Assembly (NCBI GenBank): GCA_046314415.1
Contig: JBKBWT010000040.1
Span: 1 to 22,849, forward strand
Direction: 5' to 3'
Length of the DNA: 22,849 nt
Source of the DNA: JADJNW01 sp046314415
GTDB lineage: Bacteria; Bacteroidota; Bacteroidia; Chitinophagales; Saprospiraceae
The notes below the pieces were generated by a model. That model searched no databases. It was not told the origin of the DNA and worked only from the letters and a program-made list of their open reading frames with translations. Each line of letters begins with the position of its first letter. Position 1 is the stretch's first letter. Of this stretch, positions 1-8,300 are shown piece by piece. A program made the translations under genes and the position numbers.

Positions 1-2118
1 GGGGTCCACTTTAAAATAAAAGGAATCGCGCCCATACGTGCCTTTGGAAGAAGTATCGCGATCTACATCATAATAAACGAAAGAAGGCTTTTTGGTTTGT
101 AAAGAAGGGAACATGGGAATGTCTTCCTGCCCGGATTTATTATGCGGTGCATCAATTAATAATATACCGCTCAGGTGCTCAATGCGTGAAGAAACCGCGT
201 AGGCAACGGGTTGTCCATTTTTGTCAAGGGTATCGGTGGGCACGTACAAATCAAAATAACGCACCGAATCCAAGCCAATTTGAAATTTATTATAATCAAA
301 ATGATAATCTTTACCTTCCAGAATGGTATAACCGGCAAATAGACGCCCTGCAAAATCCATGTCCCGATTGGATTTCATAATCAGGCGGCTGCTATCGGTT
401 TTAATCCCTACTTTTTGGCGGCTGCTGAATTCCAGTGAAGAAACACCGGTAATTTTCATTTCCCGATTATTCAAATTCAGGATGGCATTGGTACTGTCGG
501 TGGCAGATTTTATTTTTAATAAATCATAATCCACTTTTTTCTGATCGGCATTGGCGTATAAAAATACCTTGTCCTTGACCTCTACAATCTGGTCGTCGCT
601 ATCATAATTAATAAAGCCTTTGGCAACCAAGTCATATAATAAAGTTTGAATATTATCAACCGTAAATTTGGCATTAATGCGCTTTGCCAGTACATCCGCC
701 GGAATAAAACGGGTCTGCTCTTTTTCAGCGGTCACTTTCATAATCGCTAAAGGGTTAGAGCTACTAACATTCTGAATCCGCTGATATTCGGATTTATTAA
801 AATAATCGAGCGACTCAAAACTAACATCCCGCTTAAATGAATTGGCAATAGAAGGCTTGCCGATCATTACGGAGTCGCTTTTTAAATTAATCTGAATGTC
901 TTCAGCGTCGAGATTCAATCGGTGCATAGAACTGTAAAAAGGATTGCGGTCGCTGCCGCGCTCGCCACGCGACAGTTGCAATTCACCTTTGTCCACATTA
1001 AAACGAATATTCACGGAAGGATGGTAAATAGAATCTTTACCAAAGTAAATAACTGCTTCCACCCGCTCGCCTACGATCATTTCGCCCCGGCGAATGACAA
1101 AAGACTCAGAAGCGCCGCGAAAAACCGCTTGTTTTTTGCCGTCTTCTACGCTAATCTTCGCTTTATCATCCTTGGTGCCAATGCCATACACGGTTGCGCC
1201 TTGCAAGCGAAAACCACCGACAAATTTGACATTGTTACCAATATTCTCCAGATTCAGCTTTTTCTCCTGCGACATAAATCGCGGATAAGAGCCCAAGGTA
1301 GCATCGTTACTAAAAATAAGTTTATCATTTAAAGTGCCCACAACTGGCTTATTACCAAAGAATTGTGGATAATAAAGTTTTACATTCTGCGCCTCATACA
1401 AGCTTTTGCGGGTATCAATTTCATAAGCATCAACCTCGGCATAGACGTCTTTCAATCCCAGGCGCTCCCAGGTGACTTTGCCGCCTTTCCCTTTCCAGAG
1501 CTGATCCACCGGAAAGTATTCACCAGCAGTACTATATACATAAATAGAATCCTGCTTATGTCCTGCCATCAGGTCGAGTTTGGCAAAATAGATCGAAGGA
1601 CTCTTGTTGGCATAACGCCATTCAAATTTATCCGAAATGGCATACCAATTGGTACCCAGGTCGGAAGAGCGCAGTACGGCTTTTTCAAAAAAACCTTTGG
1701 AAAAACGCAGAAATTCAAGGAACGGATTGACTTTTTGATTCTCAATATCATTGAGCATTTGATCCAGAATGACGTGCCAGTCATTGAAATTTTGCTCCGG
1801 ATTGCCCGTTTTTTTCACCATCAGCAATGCTTCCAGGTATTCATTGAAGAAAGGGTTGGCAGTCATGCGGTATTTCAGCATGGCGTTGCCGGTCTTCAGA
1901 ATTTGTTGGAACTCGGTGTCCGAGAAAATGCCGCTTTTGAAGGTTTTTTCAAACTCACTGTACAACACCTCCTGATTTTTTTGCTTGCTGGCGGTCATGT
2001 ACGAGCCCAGTTGCGCCGTGAATTCATCGCGGTTTTCCGAGAATTGTTCCAGTTTTTGAGCTTGTGTAAAGCACACGCCGCCCATCATCAATAGTAGCCA
2101 AAGGTATAGCTTTCTCAT
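1..2118 (-). CDS. Large secreted protein of unknown function (5' part, runs off left edge)
   Basis: An uninterrupted reading frame on the minus strand runs from an ATG at 2118 to base 1, giving 706 codons with no stop, so the C-terminus lies outside the window. The first ~21 residues (MRKLYLWLLLMMGGVCFTQA, then Q) form a classic signal peptide with a predicted cut after TQA, so the product is exported to the periplasm, outer membrane or surface. Residues ~25-200 look helical; the remainder is rich in short strand-like stretches with many Asp, Lys and Tyr (for example YAEVDAYEID, FIPADVLAKRINAKF, LLYDLVAKGFINYDSDD). I recognise no catalytic motif and no family. A plus-strand ORF of 243 codons at 1363-2094 is antisense to it and is taken as a shadow. 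Confidence is high that this is a gene, and nil for its function. Confidence 0.85.
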   Translation of the reverse strand, partial: MRKLYLWLLLMMGGVCFTQAQKLEQFSENRDEFTAQLGSYMTASKQKNQEVLYSEFEKTFKSGIFSDTEFQQILKTGNAMLKYRMTANPFFNEYLEALLMVKKTGNPEQNFNDWHVILDQMLNDIENQKVNPFLEFLRFSKGFFEKAVLRSSDLGTNWYAISDKFEWRYANKSPSIYFAKLDLMAGHKQDSIYVYSTAGEYFPVDQLWKGKGGKVTWERLGLKDVYAEVDAYEIDTRKSLYEAQNVKLYYPQFFGNKPVVGTLNDKLIFSNDATLGSYPRFMSQEKKLNLENIGNNVKFVGGFRLQGATVYGIGTKDDKAKISVEDGKKQAVFRGASESFVIRRGEMIVGERVEAVIYFGKDSIYHPSVNIRFNVDKGELQLSRGERGSDRNPFYSSMHRLNLDAEDIQINLKSDSVMIGKPSIANSFKRDVSFESLDYFNKSEYQRIQNVSSSNPLAIMKVTAEKEQTRFIPADVLAKRINAKFTVDNIQTLLYDLVAKGFINYDSDDQIVEVKDKVFLYANADQKKVDYDLLKIKSATDSTNAILNLNNREMKITGVSSLEFSSRQKVGIKTDSSRLIMKSNRDMDFAGRLFAGYTILEGKDYHFDYNKFQIGLDSVRYFDLYVPTDTLDKNGQPVAYAVSSRIEHLSGILLIDAPHNKSGQEDIPMFPSLQTKKPSFVYYDVDRDTSSKGTYGRDSFYFKVDP

Positions 2119-2376
2119 TCCCAAAATAATTTTATGTTCACGAGTAAAAATTTACACCATGTTGTAATGCCTTGCTCAGGCAGGTAATTTTCCTGGTATC
2201 AATGGGAGATTAGAATACCAACGGTAAAGGTGGGGTTTGCATTATTGTGAAAGTCAATTTTTTCTGCAAATTGTTGCTTGAAGTACAATATTGGAATAGG
2301 GGAGGGGCGTAGTTGGCGATATTATATTAAAATTGAGTGTTATATTATGTGTTTTTATGAATTATTACATTATTTT

Positions 2377-3198
2377 TCACTTTAATAATTTCAGACAGGC
2401 CCAATTACCACGGTAGTAGCGTTCGTCCACGGTAAAGCGAAAATCATCGGCGAAAGTTTCCATGATTGGCGCATCCTCTTTTAATATACCGGAAATTAAT
2501 AATACGCCGTTGCGTTTAATTTTTTCTGCCAGTACGGGGAGCGAGTCCAATATAATATTGCGATTAATATTTGCTAAAATAATATCATAACCACTGTCCA
2601 AAATATTATCCAGCGTGCCATGATAGACCTGAATATTATCTATATTATTAATTTGTGCGTTTTCCAGGGTATTATCATAAGCTTCGCGTTCAATATCTAC
2701 GGCATCAATCATAGCCGCGCCCAGCTTAGACGCTAAAATTGCCAAAATCCCAGTGCCGGTGCCATAATCCAGTATTTTCGTGCCTTTAAACGCCAATTCG
2801 CGCATGGCATTAATCATCATGTACGTGGTTTCATGGTGTCCGGTGCCAAACGCCATTTTAGGATTTATTATAATTTCGTATTTTACATCGAGCATCTGGG
2901 GGTGAAAATCAGCGCGTATGCCACAAAAATTGCCCACTTTCACCGGCTGAAAATTCGCTTCCCATTCGGCATTCCAGTTGCGGTGCGCGATTTCCGTTTT
3001 TTCGTATTTGAACGGGAATTGAGATTGAATATCAATTAGTTGTGCTTCTAAATTGTCGGTGGCGGCTTGCACTGGCAAATAGGCATTAAAACCATTTTCG
3101 GTATCTTCAAAAGTGTCGAAGGGCAATTCTGCCAAAAATGCCTGAAGGATTTCTATATAACGCGGCTCGGTGATAATATGATATTGCCAGTAATTCAT
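2377..3198 (-). CDS. prmA: Ribosomal protein L11 methyltransferase PrmA
   Basis: This 273-residue protein is a cytoplasmic SAM-dependent methyltransferase that, in the PrmA family, trimethylates ribosomal protein L11. The N-terminal ~90 residues form the substrate-recognition part, ending in the family-typical stretch WNAEWEANFQPVKVG (~75-89). FGTGHHETT (117-125) is the conserved loop that precedes the Rossmann fold. DYGTGTGILAILASKLGA (144-161) is SAM motif I, DAVDIE (~165-170) carries the acidic residue that binds the ribose, and ANINRN (209-214) is the motif IV form usual in Bacteroidota PrmA. Length is normal (the E. coli enzyme is ~293). The ATG at 3198 starts directly with MNYWQYHI, a common beginning in this group. 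It follows the dinB-like gene on the same strand after 136 AT-rich bases, so co-transcription is possible but not shown. Confidence 0.95.
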   Translation of the reverse strand: MNYWQYHIITEPRYIEILQAFLAELPFDTFEDTENGFNAYLPVQAATDNLEAQLIDIQSQFPFKYEKTEIAHRNWNAEWEANFQPVKVGNFCGIRADFHPQMLDVKYEIIINPKMAFGTGHHETTYMMINAMRELAFKGTKILDYGTGTGILAILASKLGAAMIDAVDIEREAYDNTLENAQINNIDNIQVYHGTLDNILDSGYDIILANINRNIILDSLPVLAEKIKRNGVLLISGILKEDAPIMETFADDFRFTVDERYYRGNWACLKLLK

Positions 3199-3334
3199 TA
3201 TTGATTTTTAATGTTGGATGCTGAATGTTAAATAGATTATTAATAAAAAATATTTTAAAACAAACAAATGGTTTTTAGATTAATATAAAATATTTTATCA
3301 TTAATATTTAGTTGTTTATTATAAAATTTAATGA

Positions 3335-3853
3335 TTAAGAACCAACAGTTTGGACGGCGGAGCGGTGCTTAATGGTGGAAGGTGCTACGCCGATGTTTTG
3401 GTCGATCACCAGATCGGGTGCGGCTACTGCAATGCCAATTTTAATCATCGCCAGATGATGCACGGCGTGGTCATAAGCATACATCAATTCCCGCCCGATG
3501 GATGACAGCAAATACGGACGAGTGACTTCTTTATCCGAAAAATCACCCAGCACCTGTAAGGGTTGCTCTTCCGAAAATGCTTCAATGGTTTGAGCTACTT
3601 CTTCAAAAACACTTTTAGTAAAATTGACATCCGATTCGACCAAGGGATTACGGTCGCGGCGTGCATAATCAACCATTCCTTCCTGAATACCCTTGATGAG
3701 ACAAAGATAAAAATCGAGAATATGCCGAAAATGCTGCCCAATCGAGGAGCCTTTGAAGATATCCAGCGGCTGTGCGTACATTTCATTATTTAGTTGATTC
3801 AACAAGTGAGTCATCTGTTGAATCATTTGTTGGTTTCCTTCCCTACAAGTCAT
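3335..3853 (-). CDS. DinB-like four-helix protein, putative metal-binding
   Basis: This 172-residue protein resembles the DinB/YfiT-like superfamily, four-helix bundles that usually hold one divalent metal with three histidines and include thiol-dependent enzymes of stress and detoxification. Candidate ligands are visible in the expected places: H41 and H44 in SIGQHFRHILDF, and H129, H132 and H133 in YAYDHAVHHLAMI near the C-terminus. The RHILDFYL stretch and the closing helix DHAVHHLAMIKIG are typical of the family. There is no signal peptide, so it is probably cytoplasmic. The ATG at 3853 is used; a second ATG 27 bases in (MIQQM) is an equally plausible start. The substrate cannot be told from the sequence. 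It lies 89 bp downstream of folD and upstream of prmA on the same strand, a loose cluster with no obvious shared pathway. Confidence 0.75.
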   Translation of the reverse strand: MTCREGNQQMIQQMTHLLNQLNNEMYAQPLDIFKGSSIGQHFRHILDFYLCLIKGIQEGMVDYARRDRNPLVESDVNFTKSVFEEVAQTIEAFSEEQPLQVLGDFSDKEVTRPYLLSSIGRELMYAYDHAVHHLAMIKIGIAVAAPDLVIDQNIGVAPSTIKHRSAVQTVGS

Positions 3854-3942
3854 AATTGATAATAATTATTAATTTTAAAATGTTTGATTGTTAATAATTC
3901 GAGTTTAATAAGGTAAGATTGTAACGTTTGGATGAATGGGCA

Positions 3943-4824
3943 TCAGGGATAAATTTCTTTTTTATTGGCTTTCAAAGTGTTAACCAGCAAAGAGACGACG
4001 GTCATCTGACCAACACCACCCGGTACGGGGGTAATGAAACTTGCCTTGGGGGCAACACTTGCGAAATCTACATCGCCTTTTAATACAAAACCTTTGGGAT
4101 GCGTGGGGTCTTCCACGCGATTCATGCCTACGTCAATCACAACAGCCCCTGCTTTCACCATGTCACCGGTGATCATATCGGCAATACCAATAGCTACGAT
4201 GAGAATATCAGCCCTGGTTGTATGAGCGGCAAGATTTTTGGTGCGGCTGTGGCAAATCGTTACCGTCGCATTGCCGGGATTGGCTTTGCGTGAAAGCAAA
4301 ATACTGATCGGCGTGCCAACGATGTTGCTTCGACCCACCACGACTACTTCTTTGCCATCGGTAGGAATATCATAACGACGGAGCATTTCGACAATACCAA
4401 AAGGTGTAGCCGGGAGATACGCAGGCAGTCCTTGTGCCATGCGCCCAAAATTCACCGGATGAAAACCATCCACATCTTTGCGTGGATCAATGGCTAACGT
4501 AACCTTTTCTTCATTAATATGACGAGGCAGCGGCAATTGCACGATAAATCCGTCAACCTCTTCATTTTTATTTAATTCCTCCACAATTTCCAGTAGCTCC
4601 GCTTCCGTTATAGTAGCAGGTTTTTTAATAAGCGTAGAAAGAAATCCGACTTCTTCGCAGGATTTTACTTTATTTCGTACATATACCTGGCTCGCCGGGT
4701 CTTCGCCCACGAGTACCGCCGCCAAATGAGGGGTTTTGTTGCCAAGCGCATGAATGCGGCTGACTTCTTCTGCGAGTTCAGTTTTAATATTTTTGGCAAG
4801 TAACTTGCCGTCGAGTATCGTCAT
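3943..4824 (-). CDS. folD: Bifunctional methylenetetrahydrofolate dehydrogenase/cyclohydrolase FolD
   Basis: FolD interconverts 5,10-methylene-THF, 5,10-methenyl-THF and 10-formyl-THF in the cytoplasm using NADP, supplying one-carbon units for purines and formyl-Met. The 293-residue length is normal. The catalytic YVxxK motif is Y48-V-R-N-K52 in SQVYVRNKVKSCEEVGF. Further signatures are GFIVQLPLPRHI (~97-108), the KDVDGFHPVNFG loop, PATPFGIVEML, the NADP-binding VVVGRSNIVGTPIS and the C-terminal PVPGGVGQMTVVSLL. The start ATG at 4824 gives MTILDGK, the usual FolD beginning. A TAAATTTG box 25 bases upstream on the same strand is a likely Bacteroidota -7 element. The gene is divergent from the large adhesin gene. 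Confidence 0.97.
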   Translation of the reverse strand: MTILDGKLLAKNIKTELAEEVSRIHALGNKTPHLAAVLVGEDPASQVYVRNKVKSCEEVGFLSTLIKKPATITEAELLEIVEELNKNEEVDGFIVQLPLPRHINEEKVTLAIDPRKDVDGFHPVNFGRMAQGLPAYLPATPFGIVEMLRRYDIPTDGKEVVVVGRSNIVGTPISILLSRKANPGNATVTICHSRTKNLAAHTTRADILIVAIGIADMITGDMVKAGAVVIDVGMNRVEDPTHPKGFVLKGDVDFASVAPKASFITPVPGGVGQMTVVSLLVNTLKANKKEIYP

Positions 4825-4849
4825 GGTAAGCCTCTGCTTTTGTAGTTTG

Positions 4850-4857
4850 CAAATTTA
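4850..4857 (-). promoter_or_regulatory. Putative -7 box (TAAATTTG) for folD
   Basis: Read on the minus strand the sequence is TAAATTTG, an exact fit to the Bacteroidota -7 consensus TAnnTTTG, and would place the transcript start ~19 bases before the folD ATG. A TTTG lies further upstream (4871-4874) but only 13 bases away, shorter than the usual spacing, so no -33 box is claimed. Confidence 0.45.
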
Positions 4858-5068
4858 AAAATTAAATGCACAAATAAACTGTCCGGTATGGAACATTTGA
4901 GGTTAGTAGAGAAAGTAAAATAAATATTCTAGTGTAAAATGACGCGGACAGCAGAAAATAAAGCCAAATAAAGGCTGAAAAAAATAGCTTTATGGGCTCA
5001 AGCGGCTGCGATAGTTAAATTTTTAACTTTCTGACTAAAATTAGCATTCACTTTGTATGGATTTTTTT

Positions 5069-5076
5069 TACATTTG
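5069..5076 (+). promoter_or_regulatory. Putative -7 box (TACATTTG) for the adhesin operon
   Basis: TACATTTG fits the TAnnTTTG consensus. It follows a T-run, and a TTTG (5052-5055) lies only 13 bases upstream, which is short. If used, it leaves a leader of roughly 255-260 bases before the adhesin ATG at 5340; no better box was seen closer to the start. Confidence 0.35.
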
Positions 5077-5270
5077 CTACAACGACTACAGAATCATAAT
5101 TCAACACCCTCACGGACGACCTGCACCGTTTTACACGTGGTCACTTTTTATAAGTGATTCGATTACAAATTTTAGTCCCGGTTGAACAGTAAAATAAGCA
5201 ACTACCCTAATTAAATCTCAATTCTTACTTGAAAATTAAAACAACCTGCTGGCGTGATTTCGGCTTAGGT

Positions 5271-5288
5271 GATGATAGAGTTATCATC
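5271..5288 (+). promoter_or_regulatory. Hairpin in the adhesin leader
   Basis: GATGATA (5271-5277) and TATCATC (5282-5288) form a perfect 7-bp stem with a 4-base loop, extended by GG/CC across a one-base bulge. It lies 51 bases before the ATG and is not followed by a T-run, so a role in translation or mRNA stability is more likely than termination. Function is inferred only. Confidence 0.3.
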
Positions 5289-5339
5289 CTTGCGAGTCAG
5301 AAACAAAACTCTTTTAACAAACCTAGAAAAAAAGTTCAG

Positions 5340-8300
5340 ATGGCGATTACTCTACGTACCAAAGCGCTACTGTTAGTGGCAGGGTTGTTCGGTGTGCTTA
5401 CCATGCGGGCGCAGAATCATTTGATCACCGAGGGTACTATTCGGGATTGTGATGGTTTTTTTCTTGATAGCGGCGGCAATACTGCCGGTTATAGCGCTAA
5501 TGAGAAAGACACCGTGTTAATTTGTTCGGATAATACATCAGGCACCCATGTGCAACTGGTGTTTTCCCGGGTGGAATTGGCGGAGGGTGATGACCTCTGT
5601 TTTTTCGATGGGAATACGACTGGTGCGCCGCAATTGGTCTGCCTCAGCGATTTTCAACGGAGTGGTCCGCTTATTGTCCAGGCTACTGCTGCCAATGCTT
5701 CCGGCTGCCTCACCGTCGTTTTTTCGTCTAATGCTACCGTAGAGGGCAATGGCTGGAGCGCTGATATTAATTGTATTCAACCTTGTCAAACGATTCAGGC
5801 GGAACTGGTTTCCACCGATCCGGTAGTAGCCCCGGCTGATACCGGCTGGATAGACATTTGCATTGGTGAACGCATTTCGTTTACCGGCAGAGGGCGTTAT
5901 CCGCAAAATGGCGTGTTGTATCAACACTCCGATGCGGATGCCTCTTTTACCTGGGATTTTGGGGATGGTACGGATGCAGTGGGACCCAGTGTCACCAAAA
6001 CCTTTACCAAGTCAGGCGGCTATGTAGTACAATTGACCATTCAGGATCGGCGCGGTTGTAAAAATACCAATTTCATCAGCCAGCGCGTACGGGTTTCCAC
6101 AAAACCCACTTTTGCCATTGGGGACAGTATCCCCTCCGAAATTTGTACAGGTGATACCGTGGCGTTAAACGCTACTGTCAATAGAATTGATTCTTCTTAT
6201 TCAATTTCTGCAATTAGCAACGAAGGCTCATTTCAAGCAGGGGGTACACGTTCCGACTCATTGGCATTGCCCGATGGTACGGGTACAGCTTATGAAACTG
6301 TATTAAAATTTACCGGATTTTCACCAGGGCAAACCCTCACCGATGTGAGTACCCTTGATGCAGTGTGTGTGAATATGGAGCACACCTGGCTACGGGATTT
6401 AGAAATTGAATTGACTTGTCCAAACGGGCAATCTATTACCCTACACAATTTTGGTGGGCGCTCTGGTGCAGAAGTCTATTTGGGTGAGCCTGTTGATTTT
6501 GATGGTACGACCCCTTCTCCCGGGCAAGGATTTGATTATTGCTGGACCATGGATGCAACGCGAGGTACCTGGCTGGAGTATGCCAATCAGTTTACCCCGC
6601 GCACGCTGCCAGCTGGTGATTACAAGCCTTTTGAATCGTTTGAGGGCTTAGTGGGCTGTCCCCTCAATGGAGAGTGGAAGATTCGGGTGCAAGACCTTTG
6701 GGCAATTGACAACGGCTTTATTTTTTCCTGGGGAATTGACTTTGATCCTTCCTTATTCCCTGATTTAGAGAAGTTTAAAAATGAAATTGTCGATTATAGT
6801 TGGCAGAACAATCCCTCCATTTTTGATTTTTCAACCATTGCTATTCAAGGTGCGCCGCGCAATGCCGGTACCGCCAGTTATGTTTTCCGTATTACGGATG
6901 ATTTTGGCTGTGTTTACGATACGACGGTCAACGTCACGGTTTTGCCGACTACGCACCCCCGTTGCCGCGATTGTGAGCAGATTTTGACGCCTGCCAGAGA
7001 TACTGCGGTTTGTGATGTGCAAAATATTCCTTTGAATGTAGGCGTGCCCAATTTGCAAACGCAAACTTCCGTGCTTTTTGAAGCTACGCCAAATTACAAA
7101 TTTGGCGCTGATACCCACAATTCTACCAATCCTTATAATGCCCCCATCAGTGTATCGGGGATTTTCCCGCTGACGATTACCAACGTTACCCAACAGATAG
7201 AATCCGTTTGTTTTGATTTGGAAACGGATTGGCTCGACGATATTCAGGTTTATTTGGTTTCACCTAATGGTAAGATTGTCGATTTAACTACGAACAATGG
7301 CGGGGGAGGAGCTGGCGCTTATCGTAATACTTGTTTCTCTCCAACATCTAATACGCCTATTACTGGAGCTGCGCCTCCTTTTACGGGTACCTTCCGTCCG
7401 GAAGGCAACTGGACGAATCTCAACGGGGTACCAATCACCGGTAATTGGAATTTACGGGTTGTGGATGCCGCAGGACCAGAGGAACTCAGTGTTTTAAAAT
7501 CCTGGACTATCAAATTCCGCTCTACCAACGCCGTGCAATATACCTGGACGCCTGCTGCAGGTTTGTCGTGTACGAATTGTCCAAATCCAACCGCCCGTCC
7601 TACGGCTCCTACCAATTACATTGTAACCGCAAAAGACAATTATAACTGTACTTCTACCGATACTGTGACCATCAGCGTGCTGCGCAATGCCGCTGCGCCG
7701 CAGGTAACCTGTGGCTTAGCACCAGATAGCTCTGGATTATTGTTTAATTGGGCACCACTTCCGGGCTTTACGGCTTATGAGGTTCGAGCTACGATTAATG
7801 GAGTGACTTCTGCCTGGCGCGGTCCGATCAATGATGTGAAGTACCTCGTCGATAGTTTAAAAAATAATGATACGGTAAGCCTTGAAGTGCGGGCTTATGT
7901 AGGCAATGCGCCAGTGAATTGTACGGTAGAAAGCGGTAGCTCCAGTTGTGTATTTATTATTTGTGAATTAGATATTGCTGCTGTTTCCTCTACCCCCGTG
8001 GATTGTTTTGGAGGTAATACCGGTACCGCTTCGGTAGTCGCCTCCGGTGGAACGGGTACTTACAAATATGCCTGGAATGATCCGCTTCAACAGATTTCCG
8101 CGAATGCCGTATTTCTTAAAGCGGGTACCTATCGGGTTTCGGTCACAGATGCGAACGAATGTCTGGGCGTGGCGGATGTGACCGTGTCACAACCTGATTC
8201 AATCCTGATTAATCCTCAAATCGTGGATGCACTTTGCGTAGGCGAAGCGAGTGGCAGTATTATTGCAAATGTAACCGGGGGTGTCGGTAATTATATTTAT

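Larger units (their letters stand above)
4825..5339. other. Divergent non-coding region between folD and the adhesin gene
   Basis: This gap of 515 bases holds the folD promoter, a candidate adhesin promoter (TACATTTG, 5069-5076) and a long apparent leader. A 7-bp pairing ATAAAGC (4958-4964) with GCTTTAT (4987-4993) and a weak hairpin TCACTT/AAGTGA (5141-5157) are visible. An open frame without ATG continues upstream of the adhesin start from a TTG at 5229, but the signal peptide argues for the ATG at 5340. No other gene is seen. Confidence 0.6.

Noticed and set aside
922..1332. Plus-strand ORF of 136 codons
   Set aside because: Shadow of the same large minus-strand gene; no recognisable features.
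1363..2094. Plus-strand ORF of 243 codons
   Set aside because: It is antisense to a minus-strand frame of 706 codons that starts with a clean signal peptide; its own translation shows no family motif.
5229..5339. N-terminal extension of the adhesin from a TTG
   Set aside because: It would bury the signal peptide 37 residues inside the protein; the ATG at 5340 gives a normal signal peptide at once.
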